From: Bacillota bacterium
GTDB taxonomy: Bacteria; Bacillota; Clostridia; Christensenellales; Aristaeellaceae
Length of the DNA: 64,000 nucleotides
Assembly: GCA_023421395.1 (NCBI GenBank)
Contig: JAEZTL010000016.1
Span: 1-64,000 of the forward strand
Direction of reading: 5' to 3'
The notes under the pieces: generated by a model
The model's input: the letters and a program-made list of their open reading frames with translations, nothing else
What the model was told of the DNA's origin: nothing
The model's database searches: none
Made by a program: the position numbers and the translations under genes
Shown here: positions 15,645-24,522 of the stretch, piece by piece
How positions within the stretch are numbered: the stretch's first letter is position 1
How the letters are laid out: each line of letters starts with the position of its first letter

Positions 15645-16607
15645 ATGACGCAAAAGGCGAGCCTTAATCCGGGCAGAAAACTGGTTAAGCAGTCCTCGAC
15701 GATCTCGATCTTCCTGATTCTGGTGGTGATGTGCGCGATCATGGCGGTCGTGTCGCCCGCGTTCATCAAGATCTCCAACATCCTGTCCACCGCGCGCTCG
15801 TTCTCCGCCATCGCCGTCGCCGGCATCGGCGTCAGCATGATCATCATTACCGGCGGCATCGACCTCTCCATCGGCTCGGCCTACGGCCTCGCGGGCGTGA
15901 TCGCCGCCATGATGGTGGTCTCCGGCGCGCCGCTTCCCTTCGGCATCCTCACGGGCGTTTTGATGGGCGCCGTGGTGGGGCTCGTCAACGGCCTGATGGT
16001 GGTGTACCTGAAGCTTCCCCCGTTTATCGCCACCATGGGCACCATGCAGATTGCCCGCGGCGTCTGCTACATCATCACCCAGGGGTATCCGGTAACCGGT
16101 TTGCCGGTGGAATTCACCGTGCTGGGCCAGGGCTACATCCTGGGCGTTCCGGTGCCGATCTGGATTATGGTGCTGATCGCGGTGCTTTTTGCGGTCTTCC
16201 TCAACATGACCACCACCGGCCGGCGGATCTTCGCGCTGGGCGGCAACGAAGAGGCCACCCGCATTTCAGGCATCAACACCCGGCGGCTGAAGGTGCTGGT
16301 GTACACGCTGGGCGCGGCGCTCGCGGGCCTGGCGGGCATCATCACCGCCTCCAAGCTGGGCGTCGGGCAGCCCACCGCCGGCATCGGCTTTGAAATGGAC
16401 GCCATCGCCGCGGTGGTCATCGGCGGCGCGTCGCTGTCCGGCGGCGAGGGAACCGTCACCGGCACGATCATCGGCGCGGCGATCATCGGCGTATTGCGAA
16501 ACGCGCTGGTGCTGCTCTCCGTCGACTCCTACTGGCAGACGCTGATCATCGGCTGCGTCATCATTCTGGCCGTCACCATCGATCAGCTGCGCAAGGGCAG
16601 GAAATGA
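15645..16607 (+). CDS. CUT2 sugar ABC importer, permease (RbsC-like)
   Basis: 320 aa, roughly eight to ten membrane segments, with the family stretches TGGIDLSIGSAYGLAG and AVVIGGASLSGGEGTVTG near the C-terminus. The start is ATG 15645 with GGGAGGGTGGAAGG upstream; the open frame reaches much further back inside the ATPase gene but is not the coding start. It lies 17 bp after the ATPase gene and overlaps no other gene. It forms the transmembrane pore of importer 1. Confidence 0.95.
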   Translation: MTQKASLNPGRKLVKQSSTISIFLILVVMCAIMAVVSPAFIKISNILSTARSFSAIAVAGIGVSMIIITGGIDLSIGSAYGLAGVIAAMMVVSGAPLPFGILTGVLMGAVVGLVNGLMVVYLKLPPFIATMGTMQIARGVCYIITQGYPVTGLPVEFTVLGQGYILGVPVPIWIMVLIAVLFAVFLNMTTTGRRIFALGGNEEATRISGINTRRLKVLVYTLGAALAGLAGIITASKLGVGQPTAGIGFEMDAIAAVVIGGASLSGGEGTVTGTIIGAAIIGVLRNALVLLSVDSYWQTLIIGCVIILAVTIDQLRKGRK

Positions 16608-16660
16608 CCTCGGAACCCCTTTCGGCGAAAGCCGGGAGAGAAAATAAGGAGGATGCAACC

Positions 16661-17638
16661 ATGAGGAGAACCGTATCCATTCTGCTCGCGCTGCTTCTTA
16701 CGCTGACTGTGCTTCCCGCCCTGGCCGACGAGGACATCACGATCGTAGGTATCGGCCAACAGCTTGGCAACGTGGTATTCCTCGATGCCGAAAAGGGCGT
16801 CAAGGCCGCCGGCGAGGAGCTGGGCATCAAGACCCAGTGGCAGTCTCCGCTGCGCGCCGAGGCCGAGCTCCAGAACGAGATCATGAACAACCTGATCGAT
16901 CTGGGCGTCGACGGCATCGCGATCTCCTGCACCACCGGCGACGCCCTCAAGGACGTCATCAACCGCGCCATCGCCGCCGGCATCAAGGTGTCCTGCTACG
17001 ACGTCGATTCCCCCAACTCCCAGCGGCTGTTCTACGCCGGCACCGAGAACTACAAGGCCGGCTATACCTGCGGCGAGTACATCGTGAGCCTGTTCAAGGA
17101 TTCCGGGCTTGAAAAGGTGCGCGTGGCACAGCTGGAGGGCATCCCCGGCGCCAACGACATCGAGGCCCGCAAGAAGGGCTTTGCGGACGCCATCGCGGGC
17201 ACCAACATCGAAGTGGTCTACTCCTACGCCTGCGACGACAACGTGGACCAGGCCATCGAGGGCGTGGAAGCCTACACGCGCGCCGAGGGCGACAACATCA
17301 ACGCCTGGTTTATGGCCGGCGGCTGGCCCTACACCGTGGCGCCCAGCGCCATGCCGGAGACCAACGCGTGGAAGATGGCGGACCCCGCCCGCAAGATCGT
17401 GACCGTGGACATCTTCGCCGAGACCACCCCCGCCTTCTTCGAGATGGGCGTGCTGGACGTGGCGGTGGGCCAGAACTTCTACGAGATGGGCTATCAGTCC
17501 GTCATGAGCCTCTATAAGCTGATCAAGGGCGAGACCATCGACGCGCCCTATGACGAGGCCATCGGCGGCCCCTTCATTAATACCGGCGTACAGGTCGCCA
17601 CCATCGACAACTGGAAGGACGTCATTTCTCAGGGCTGA
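16661..17638 (+). CDS. CUT2 sugar ABC importer, periplasmic-type binding protein without lipobox
   Basis: 325 aa. Signal peptide RRTVSILLALLLTLTVLPALA ending in a type-I cleavage site (ALA-D) with no cysteine, so it is not a classical lipoprotein. The mature part is a type I (ribose/galactose-like) binding protein (GVKAAGEELGIKTQWQSP; NLIDLGVDGIAISC; AQLEGIPGANDIEARKKGF). In a Gram-positive cell a binding protein normally needs a lipid anchor; see findings. ATG 16661 follows AAGGAGG (16647-16653). A 15-bp GC hairpin follows the stop codon. Confidence 0.92.
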   Translation: MRRTVSILLALLLTLTVLPALADEDITIVGIGQQLGNVVFLDAEKGVKAAGEELGIKTQWQSPLRAEAELQNEIMNNLIDLGVDGIAISCTTGDALKDVINRAIAAGIKVSCYDVDSPNSQRLFYAGTENYKAGYTCGEYIVSLFKDSGLEKVRVAQLEGIPGANDIEARKKGFADAIAGTNIEVVYSYACDDNVDQAIEGVEAYTRAEGDNINAWFMAGGWPYTVAPSAMPETNAWKMADPARKIVTVDIFAETTPAFFEMGVLDVAVGQNFYEMGYQSVMSLYKLIKGETIDAPYDEAIGGPFINTGVQVATIDNWKDVISQG

Positions 17639-17653
17639 GTTTCAGCGCACCGT

Positions 17654-17689
17654 GCCGGCCGCCCCCGCTCGGGGGCGGGGGCGGCCGGC
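17654..17689 (+). promoter_or_regulatory. Very strong intra-operon RNA hairpin after binding-protein gene 1
   Basis: A 15-bp perfect stem (17654-17668 with 17675-17689) with loop TCGGGG and no T-tract. It likely stabilises the upstream mRNA or acts as a partial terminator that lowers expression of the downstream enzymes. Confidence 0.6.
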
Positions 17690-17715
17690 CCATTTCGCAG
17701 GGCGGAGGGAGCGCC

Positions 17716-18720
17716 ATGAAGAGCCTCTTCGGCAAAGCCTTTTTTGACACACAGCTCCGGATTGTGCCGGACCGCCCGGTCTCCGGGCGCATGGTGCGCG
17801 TACGCGTACGCGCCTGCGGCGTCTGCGGCACGGACCTGCACTTTCTCCGGGACAGCGCGGACTGGATCGCGCTGGGCCATGAGATCGCCGCCGAGGTGGT
17901 GGAAACCGGGGCGGAGGTGACCCGCGTGAAGCCGGGCGACCGGGTGATCGTCGAGGATGTGACGATGTGCGGCGCCTGCGAGGCCTGTAAGTCTGGGCGC
18001 TACGACCTGTGTCAAAACCCCTACCGGTTGGACGGGCAGGGCGGCATGGCGGATCAGATGGTCGTCCACGAGAACATGCTCAACCGCTTCGAGGGCATCG
18101 ACTGGGTGACCGCGTCCATGACGGAACCGCTGGCCGTGGCGATCAGCTGCGTGGAAAGGCTGAACCTGCCGCCCATGGGCTCGCTGCTGATCTACGGCAT
18201 GGGGGCCATCGGGCTTCTCAGCGCCGCCTACGCGAAGGTGCGCGGCGCGGCGCGGGTGGACATGATCGCCCGGGATCCGGATAGCCTCCGCAACGCGGGC
18301 GCGGCGCGGACCGCGCGGGCGCTGGGCGCCGACGAAATCTTCTTTACCCGGGGCGCCGCCGTTTCGCTCGGGGAGGGGGCCTATGACGCCGCCCTCGTGG
18401 CCGCGTCGCCGGCCCTGGCGAACGACGCGCTGGCGCATGTCCGGTACGGCGGCTGCGCGTTGGTGGCGGGCATCACGCTTTCGGGCGGCGCGTTTTCAAA
18501 TATCGATGTCAACCACATGGTCATGAACAAGAAATCACTGATCACCTCCCTGGCGGAGCCTGCGGTCAACTTTCCGCTCTCGCTCCGGTTGATCGGGCAG
18601 GGCGCTGTCGACGCGGGGGCGATCATCACCCACCGCCTGCCGCTGGCGGAGGCCGGAGCGCTCAAGGCGCTCTACGGCCAGGACGCGGGCGCGATCAAGA
18701 CGGTCATGCTCTGCGGCTGA
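17716..18720 (+). CDS. Zinc-dependent medium-chain alcohol/polyol dehydrogenase
   Basis: 334 aa, NAD(P)-dependent oxidation of a secondary alcohol or polyol. Catalytic zinc motif CGVCGTDLHF near residue 35, then LGHE. The four structural-zinc Cys are in MCGACEACKSGRYDLC. A Rossmann-like GMGAIG near residue 160 binds the nucleotide. It resembles sorbitol/threonine dehydrogenases; the substrate is unknown but probably a sugar-derived alcohol made or imported by this operon. RBS GGCGGAGGGAG upstream of ATG 17716. It sits just behind the hairpin, so it is likely expressed less than the binding protein. Confidence 0.9.
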   Translation: MKSLFGKAFFDTQLRIVPDRPVSGRMVRVRVRACGVCGTDLHFLRDSADWIALGHEIAAEVVETGAEVTRVKPGDRVIVEDVTMCGACEACKSGRYDLCQNPYRLDGQGGMADQMVVHENMLNRFEGIDWVTASMTEPLAVAISCVERLNLPPMGSLLIYGMGAIGLLSAAYAKVRGAARVDMIARDPDSLRNAGAARTARALGADEIFFTRGAAVSLGEGAYDAALVAASPALANDALAHVRYGGCALVAGITLSGGAFSNIDVNHMVMNKKSLITSLAEPAVNFPLSLRLIGQGAVDAGAIITHRLPLAEAGALKALYGQDAGAIKTVMLCG

Positions 18721-18771
18721 ACCGCAACGCAGTTTTACCGGCTCGAATCCATCTGCGAGGAGAATGGTGCA

Positions 18772-19785
18772 ATGGCCAAGGAGCGGCGGCCCGATTTTGA
18801 AAACCTGGCGGCGGTTCTGGAGCGGAAAATGCCCGGACGGCCCACGCTGTTCGAATATTTTCTGAACGAGCGGCTCTACACCCGCTTCAGCGGCCTTGAG
18901 GAGAGCGCCGCGCCCGGCCATTACGCCGGCGCCGCGCGGCTGGCCAAGGCGTTTATGGCCGCGGGCTACGACTACGTGACGCTTTCCTGCCCGTGGGTCT
19001 TTCCCGCGTCCCAGCCGGATGAACTGCTGGCGTCGCGCTCGCTCAACCATGCGGCGGTGATCTCGGATCGCGCGTCCTTTGACCGCTATCCGTGGCCGGA
19101 CCTTGCGGGGATGGATTTTTCCTATGTTGACCGCCTGGCGGAGGAGCTCCCCGGGGGGATGGGCATCGTGATGGCCGCGCCCGACGGCATTCTGGAGACG
19201 GCCACCGCGCTCATTGGATATGACAATCTGTGTTTGATGTTCTACGATGACGAAGAACTCATAGAGGATATCTTCGCGCGCATCGGGAGCATCATTCTTT
19301 CTTTCTATAAAAAGGCGCTGACGCTGAAGAGCGTGCGCGCGATCCTCTGCAACGACGACTGGGGCTTCCACTCGCAGACGCTGATCGCGCCCTCGCAGCT
19401 GCGAAAGTATGTGTTCCCCTGGTACAAGGAGTGCTGCCGCCTGGCCCACGGGGGCGGACAGTACGCCATACTGCACTCCTGCGGCGCGTATCGGGAGATC
19501 TTTCAGGACATCATCGCGATGGGCTTTGACGCGCGGCACTCCTACGAGGACAAGATCGTGCCGGTGGAGGAAGCGTACCGGGAGTACGCCGGGCGCATCG
19601 CGGTGCTGGGCGGCATCGACGTGGATTATCTTTGCCGCAAAACCCCGGAGGAAATTCGTACCCGGGCGGAGAATCTCTTATCAATCACGGGGTGCAAGGG
19701 CTACGCGCTGGGCTCCGGCAATTCGATTCCCGCCTATGTGCCGGATGAGCATTATCTGGCCATGACCGGCGCCGCCCTCGACTGA
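18772..19785 (+). CDS. Uroporphyrinogen-decarboxylase/MtaA-superfamily protein
   Basis: 337 aa, cytoplasmic TIM-barrel type. HSCG near residue 239 and a Cys in ITGCKGYALGSGNSIP match the HxC...C zinc ligands of MtaA/MtbA-type methyltransferases, which share the URO-D fold. GGIDVDYLCRKTPEEI is also typical of this branch. No haem genes are near, so true URO-D function is unlikely. Family members turn up in sugar or methylated-compound operons with undefined roles. RBS GAGGAGAA upstream of ATG 18772. It may transfer a methyl or other C1 unit from the imported substrate, but no corrinoid protein is encoded nearby, so this is speculation. Confidence 0.75.
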   Translation: MAKERRPDFENLAAVLERKMPGRPTLFEYFLNERLYTRFSGLEESAAPGHYAGAARLAKAFMAAGYDYVTLSCPWVFPASQPDELLASRSLNHAAVISDRASFDRYPWPDLAGMDFSYVDRLAEELPGGMGIVMAAPDGILETATALIGYDNLCLMFYDDEELIEDIFARIGSIILSFYKKALTLKSVRAILCNDDWGFHSQTLIAPSQLRKYVFPWYKECCRLAHGGGQYAILHSCGAYREIFQDIIAMGFDARHSYEDKIVPVEEAYREYAGRIAVLGGIDVDYLCRKTPEEIRTRAENLLSITGCKGYALGSGNSIPAYVPDEHYLAMTGAALD

Positions 19786-19816
19786 CCCGGCGTAAACACG
19801 CGATGGAGGGATGCAC

Positions 19817-21160
19817 ATGGAGTCCTTTATGACCAAGGCGGCCAAGGTGGATACGATCCTCGCCCGCGCGCCCAAGATGGACAAGGCGCTGCGCGTTGAA
19901 AAGGCGGAGTTCCTCGGCCGGCAGAAGACCGTGATGGACGGCCTTAAGAAACTGGGCGTGGACTGCGGCATCGTCTATTCTGACGAGCACTACTGCGGGG
20001 ACGTGCCCTATCTGGGCGGCTGCACGAACCTTTCCATCGAGCCCATCGCCGGCATTCTGGGCCCCGGCGGCTTCCACATTCTGGCGGGGCTCGAGGGCGG
20101 CTACGTGGCGGAGCAGCTGGGCTACCGGTCCGGCGCGTCCATCCACAAGGTGGAGATGCTCAAGCTGGCCGACGAAGAGTACCCCATCGACGCCGAGCGC
20201 GTGGAGGATGTGCTCGTTCAGGCGGCGGGCCGCATGCCCGGGACCATCGGCCTCCTCACCCCGCGGGAGGTGCTGCCGGTCAGCGTGTACAAGTATTTCT
20301 GCAGCCTAGTGGGCGAAGAAAATGTGGTGGACTGCCAGGAGGTCTACTTCAAGGCCAAGTACGAAAAGTCCGACCGGGAGATCGAGCTCACCCGGCAGGC
20401 CGCCTGGATCGCGGACGCGATGATCGAGGGCATGCTGGCGGTGCTGGAGCCCGGGATGCTGGAGACGGAGGTTTCCCAGTGGGGGTACCTGATCGGCCAG
20501 GCGCTGGGTTCCGAAGGGTTCGGCTTCGACGTGATGGTGACCAGCGGCGAGGCCAACCGCACGCTGATCGGCAAGGCGCTTAACCGCGTGATTCAGGAGG
20601 GCGACTACGTGCACCTGGGCGTCGCGCCCAAGTGCGACGGGCTGACCGCCTGCGAGCGCTGCACCGTCATCGCCACGCTGGATCCGAACCGGATCACCGA
20701 GGACCAAAAGTACTGGATCGACTTCGTGGAGGGCGCGTACCATGTGGGGCTCGAGGCCTACCGCCGCGTCGCCTGGGAAAACCTGCCCGCCCGCTTCCAG
20801 GAACAGGCTCTGTGCAGCTACTTCAAAAACCGTGAGGAAACCGTGTGCCAGCGCCTCGGCAAAAAGATCGATCTCGTGCGCCAGAAGCCCTACACCGGCA
20901 CCCACAACGGCGGGTATACCGAATGCCAGGAGTTCTACGGCGCGATTACGCTGGCGAGCGACGAGCCGCTAGGCGTCCAGATCATCACGATGCTGGACGT
21001 GGCCATCCGGGGCATCGGCAACCATTGGAACGACGTGGTCATTCCGGGCCTTGACTATGTGCTGGTGGAAAAGACGCTGGCCAAGATGGGCGCGGAAGTG
21101 GAGGTTCTCAACCGCTTGCCGGTCAACCTCCAGCATATGGTGGGCCGCGTAGTCTACTGA
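19817..21160 (+). CDS. Creatinase/Xaa-Pro-dipeptidase-fold (M24) protein lacking metal ligands, 1
   Basis: 447 aa. N-terminal creatinase-like domain (about 1-185), then a pita-bread domain (SDREIELTRQAAWIADAMI; EPGMLETEVSQWGYLIGQAL; DYVHLGVAPKCDGLTACER). The Asp-Asp-His-Glu-Glu set of M24 metallopeptidases is not kept: the VLLDLGA Asp is absent from VHLGVAP, the SD pair becomes AC, and the last Glu site reads NHWNDVV. Creatinase itself uses this fold without metal. It is therefore probably a hydrolase of a small amide or guanidino-like compound rather than a peptidase. ATG 19817 is used because GGAGGG (19804-19809) is too close to ATG 19811. Confidence 0.75.
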   Translation: MESFMTKAAKVDTILARAPKMDKALRVEKAEFLGRQKTVMDGLKKLGVDCGIVYSDEHYCGDVPYLGGCTNLSIEPIAGILGPGGFHILAGLEGGYVAEQLGYRSGASIHKVEMLKLADEEYPIDAERVEDVLVQAAGRMPGTIGLLTPREVLPVSVYKYFCSLVGEENVVDCQEVYFKAKYEKSDREIELTRQAAWIADAMIEGMLAVLEPGMLETEVSQWGYLIGQALGSEGFGFDVMVTSGEANRTLIGKALNRVIQEGDYVHLGVAPKCDGLTACERCTVIATLDPNRITEDQKYWIDFVEGAYHVGLEAYRRVAWENLPARFQEQALCSYFKNREETVCQRLGKKIDLVRQKPYTGTHNGGYTECQEFYGAITLASDEPLGVQIITMLDVAIRGIGNHWNDVVIPGLDYVLVEKTLAKMGAEVEVLNRLPVNLQHMVGRVVY

Positions 21161-21186
21161 TACTAGGGAAGGAGATCATTTGGGAC

Positions 21187-21894
21187 ATGAAGGTATTGGG
21201 AATCGGCTGTCATCCGGATGATTTGGAAATCGCATGCTACGGCACGCTCGCGAAATACGCGAGGCTGGGCCACGAGGTCGCGGTCTGCCACATCGCCAAC
21301 GGCAACCTGGGCCACGTCGAGATCATGCCGGATGCGCTGCGGGAGATCCGCTGGAAGGAGGCGGACGACGCGGCCAAGGTGATCGGCGCCGCGCACTACG
21401 CCATCGACATTCCCGACCTCTATGTCACGGCCGAGAATGACGAACTGGTTCGGAGGCTCGCCGGGGTGATCCGGGAGGTGCAGCCGGACATCATCATCAC
21501 CCACAACGACCACGATTACATGAATGACCACATGCAGGCGTATCTGGCGACGCTGCGCGCCTCCTTCGGCGCCAGCATCCCTCATTACGACATGGCGTCC
21601 GGAAAGCCGGTCGCGGGCGTGACCCCGATCTACCACATGGACACCGTGGCGGGCACCGGCTTTATTCCCACCGAATACGTGGACATCTCCGATGTCATCG
21701 ACCTCAAGCTGGAAGCGCTTTCCTGTCACCAGAGCCAGATCCGCTGGATGCTGGAGCACGACCACATCGACTTTCTGGAATTCACGCGCACCTGCTCCCG
21801 CGTTCGCGGCTTCCAGTCCGGCGTAGCCTACGCGGAGGGTTTCCGCCCCAACCACAACTACCTGCGCATGACCACGAAGCGGCTTCTGCCCTGA
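21187..21894 (+). CDS. PIG-L-family N-acetyl (amino-sugar) deacetylase
   Basis: 235 aa, zinc-dependent de-N-acetylase family that includes MshB, BshB and LnbY-type enzymes. CHPDDLEIACYG near the N-terminus is the HPDD(E) zinc/catalytic motif, and HNDHDYMNDHMQA near residue 105 supplies the other His ligands. With a NagB-like isomerase in the same operon it suggests that an N-acylated amino sugar or glycoside is imported, deacylated and then isomerised. That is inference. AAGGAG is at 21169-21174, rather far (12 nt) from ATG 21187; an ATT codon at 21178 is better spaced but unlikely. Confidence 0.88.
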   Translation: MKVLGIGCHPDDLEIACYGTLAKYARLGHEVAVCHIANGNLGHVEIMPDALREIRWKEADDAAKVIGAAHYAIDIPDLYVTAENDELVRRLAGVIREVQPDIIITHNDHDYMNDHMQAYLATLRASFGASIPHYDMASGKPVAGVTPIYHMDTVAGTGFIPTEYVDISDVIDLKLEALSCHQSQIRWMLEHDHIDFLEFTRTCSRVRGFQSGVAYAEGFRPNHNYLRMTTKRLLP

Positions 21895-21919
21895 CGAAAT
21901 CCGGGAAGGAGAAACAAGT

Positions 21920-22906
21920 ATGAACGACCTGGCTCTTGAAAGGCACTCCTCCATCGGCACGAGGCTCTCCAAGTTTACCAAGGAGTACGCCATCGTGGTC
22001 GCGATCGTGCTTCTCATGATCATCTTCACGCTGACGTCGCCCTACTTCCTCACCTACAATAACCTGCGCAACATCCTGGCGCAGACGGTGCCCATCGCCG
22101 TGGTGTGCATCGGTCAGGCGCTCATCGTCACCACCGGAGAATTCGACCTTTCGCTGGGTCAGAACGTCTGTCTGACCTCCTGCGTAATGGCGTACCTGAT
22201 CAAGTTCGCGGGCTTCAATCCGTGGATCGCGATCTTCTGCGCGATTCTGGTGGGCGCGGCGGTGGGCATGTCCAACGGCGTATTGATCGCCTATGCGCGC
22301 ATCCCCTGCTTCATCGTGACGCTGGGCTTCCAGATGATCGCCAAGGGCCTTTCGAAGATCATCACCAACGCCTCGCCGATTCCCGGCATGCCCAAGGAGA
22401 TCCAGTTTATCGGCCGCGGCTTCATCGGCGGCACCGCTTACGGCGTGCCCGTCAGTGTGGTGATCATGCTGGCGCTGTATCTCCTCTTCATGTTCCTGGC
22501 GCAGAAGACCAAGTTCGGCCGGAGTCTTTACGCGATGGGCGGCAGCCAGGAGGCGGCCTACTTCGCGGGCATCGACGTGAAGATGTACCGCATGCTGGTT
22601 TACACCATCGCGGGGCTTCTGTGCGGCGTCAGCAGCGTGATTCTGGTTACGCGGCTTGACAGCGCGGCGCTCACCAACGGCAACCTTTACGAGTTCGACG
22701 CGATGATCTCCTGCATCCTGGGCGGCATCAGCCTCGCGGGCGGCCGTGGCAAGATCATCCAGGCGCTGTTCGGCGCGATTTTCCTGATGCTGTTCTTCAA
22801 CGGCATGACCATGCTCAACGTCAACCCCTTCGTACAGGACGTGCTCAAGGGCGTGGTCATGATCGGCGCGGTGGCGCTGGACGTGATCCGCAACCGGACC
22901 AAATAG
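21920..22906 (+). CDS. CUT2 sugar ABC importer 2, permease
   Basis: 328 aa, polytopic, RbsC-like. TTGEFDLSLGQNVCL and ISCILGGISLAGGRGKI are the family loops. It is the second permease in the operon and differs clearly from 15645, so it likely serves a second substrate or a second binding protein. RBS GGGAAGGAG upstream of ATG 21920. The ATPase gene follows after 19 bp. Confidence 0.95.
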   Translation: MNDLALERHSSIGTRLSKFTKEYAIVVAIVLLMIIFTLTSPYFLTYNNLRNILAQTVPIAVVCIGQALIVTTGEFDLSLGQNVCLTSCVMAYLIKFAGFNPWIAIFCAILVGAAVGMSNGVLIAYARIPCFIVTLGFQMIAKGLSKIITNASPIPGMPKEIQFIGRGFIGGTAYGVPVSVVIMLALYLLFMFLAQKTKFGRSLYAMGGSQEAAYFAGIDVKMYRMLVYTIAGLLCGVSSVILVTRLDSAALTNGNLYEFDAMISCILGGISLAGGRGKIIQALFGAIFLMLFFNGMTMLNVNPFVQDVLKGVVMIGAVALDVIRNRTK

Positions 22907-22925
22907 GCGCGGGGAGGCGTTATCC

Positions 22926-24404
22926 TTGGGCGATATCATCCTGGAACTGAAAAACATCTCCAAGAGCTTCCCGGGCGTGAAGGCGCTGGACGACGTGTCC
23001 TTCCAGATTGAGCGCGGCACCGTGCACGCGCTGGTGGGGGAGAACGGCGCGGGCAAGTCCACGCTGATCAAGATCCTGGCGGGCATCTATCACCCCGAGG
23101 AGGGCGAGGTGCTGCTCGGCGGAAATAAGGAGGCGTTCAAGGCCCCCATCGATTCCCAGATGAAGGGGATCAGCGTCGTCCACCAGGAACTGAAGCTCTC
23201 CGAAACGCTGACGGTGGCCGAGAACGTGTTCTTGGGGAACCTCCTTTACAAGAACCGCATGGTGGACTGGAAGGGCATGCGGCTGCGCGCGGCGGAACTT
23301 TTAAAGCAGCTGGGCATCCCGCTGAATGTGAACGCGGAGGTCTCCTCTCTCTCCGTGGCGCAGAAGCAGATGGTGGAAATCTGCAAGGCCATCAACCGCA
23401 ACTGCAAGGTGCTCATCATGGACGAGCCCTCCGCCACGCTGACCGACAAGGAGCAGACCATCATGTTCCACACGGTTCGGCAGCTGCGAAGCCAGGGCGT
23501 GACCATCATCTACATCTCTCACCGCATGGAGGAGATCTTCGACCTGGCCGACAACGTGACGGTGCTTCGGGACGGCCGCCACATCGCGACGGTGCCGGTT
23601 TCCACCGTGGACCGTACGAAGCTCGTGTCTATGATGGTGGGCCGCGAGGTCAAGACGGAATACCCGCGCTCGGGCATCGAGCCGGGGCCGGTGGTGCTGG
23701 AAGCCAGGGACATCAAGCGGAAAAACGTGCTGAAGGGCATCAGCTTCACGCTGCGCCGGGGCGAGATCCTGGGCATCGCGGGCCTGGTCGGCGCGGGGCG
23801 CACCGAGCTGGTGCGGGCGGTGCTGGGCATCGATAAGCCCGATTCCGGCGAGGTGCTGCTGGATGGCAAGCCCGTCAAATTCCAGAGCTTCCGCCAGGCC
23901 ATCGGGAAGGGGCTGGGCCTTGTGCCGGAGGACCGGAAAAAGCAGGGCCTGGTGCAGATCGCCACCGTGCAGAAAAACATCTGCATGGTCAACATGAACG
24001 TGGTGTCCCACCAGGGCGTGATGGATAAAAAGCTCGAGCGCCGCTATAGCCACGAGTACGTGGACAAGCTCAAGATCTCGACGCCCTCTATCGATACTGA
24101 AACCCAGTACCTCTCCGGCGGCAACCAGCAGAAGGTGGTCATCGCCAAGTGGCTCTTGGCCAACAGCCAGATCATCGTGCTGGATGAGCCCACGCGGGGC
24201 ATCGACGTGGGCGCCAAGAGCGAGATTTACAACCTTATCACCCAACTGGTGCGCGAGGGCAAATCGGTGATCATGATTTCGTCGGAGCTGCCCGAGGTCG
24301 TGGGCATGAGCGACCGGATTCTGGTCATCCACGAGGGCCGCGAGGTCGGCGTGATGGACCGTTCGGAAGCCTCGCAGGAGGCCATTATGGCGCTTTGCGT
24401 CTAG
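22926..24404 (+). CDS. CUT2 sugar ABC importer 2, ATP-binding protein (RbsA-like)
   Basis: 492 aa with two nucleotide-binding domains. Domain 1: GENGAGKSTLIKIL, LSVAQKQMVEICKA, DEPSATLTD. Domain 2: GLVGAGRTELVRAVLG, LSGGNQQKVVIAKW, DEPTRGIDVGAKSE. The gene order in importer 2 is permease-ATPase-binding protein, whereas importer 1 is ATPase-permease-binding protein, so the two sets are not a simple tandem duplication. The start is TTG 22926 with GGGGAGGCG upstream. Confidence 0.95.
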   Translation: MGDIILELKNISKSFPGVKALDDVSFQIERGTVHALVGENGAGKSTLIKILAGIYHPEEGEVLLGGNKEAFKAPIDSQMKGISVVHQELKLSETLTVAENVFLGNLLYKNRMVDWKGMRLRAAELLKQLGIPLNVNAEVSSLSVAQKQMVEICKAINRNCKVLIMDEPSATLTDKEQTIMFHTVRQLRSQGVTIIYISHRMEEIFDLADNVTVLRDGRHIATVPVSTVDRTKLVSMMVGREVKTEYPRSGIEPGPVVLEARDIKRKNVLKGISFTLRRGEILGIAGLVGAGRTELVRAVLGIDKPDSGEVLLDGKPVKFQSFRQAIGKGLGLVPEDRKKQGLVQIATVQKNICMVNMNVVSHQGVMDKKLERRYSHEYVDKLKISTPSIDTETQYLSGGNQQKVVIAKWLLANSQIIVLDEPTRGIDVGAKSEIYNLITQLVREGKSVIMISSELPEVVGMSDRILVIHEGREVGVMDRSEASQEAIMALCV

Positions 24405-24522
24405 AGAACCGCGGATTGACGCGGCGGCGGATCCGCCAGAGCGTGAAATCACCTCGCCCCTCTGTTCCACCCCGTGACCCCGCCGCGCCGGGCGCGGCAA
24501 ACTATATTGGGAGGTAGGATCC

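Noticed and set aside
18772..19785. Haem-biosynthetic uroporphyrinogen decarboxylase
   Set aside because: HxC...C zinc-type motifs and a sugar-operon context fit the MtaA-like branch better; no haem genes are nearby.
24405..24522. Internal promoter before binding protein 2 (TTGACG near 24416)
   Set aside because: No -10 hexamer at proper distance; only a small GGCGGATCCGCC palindrome is seen.
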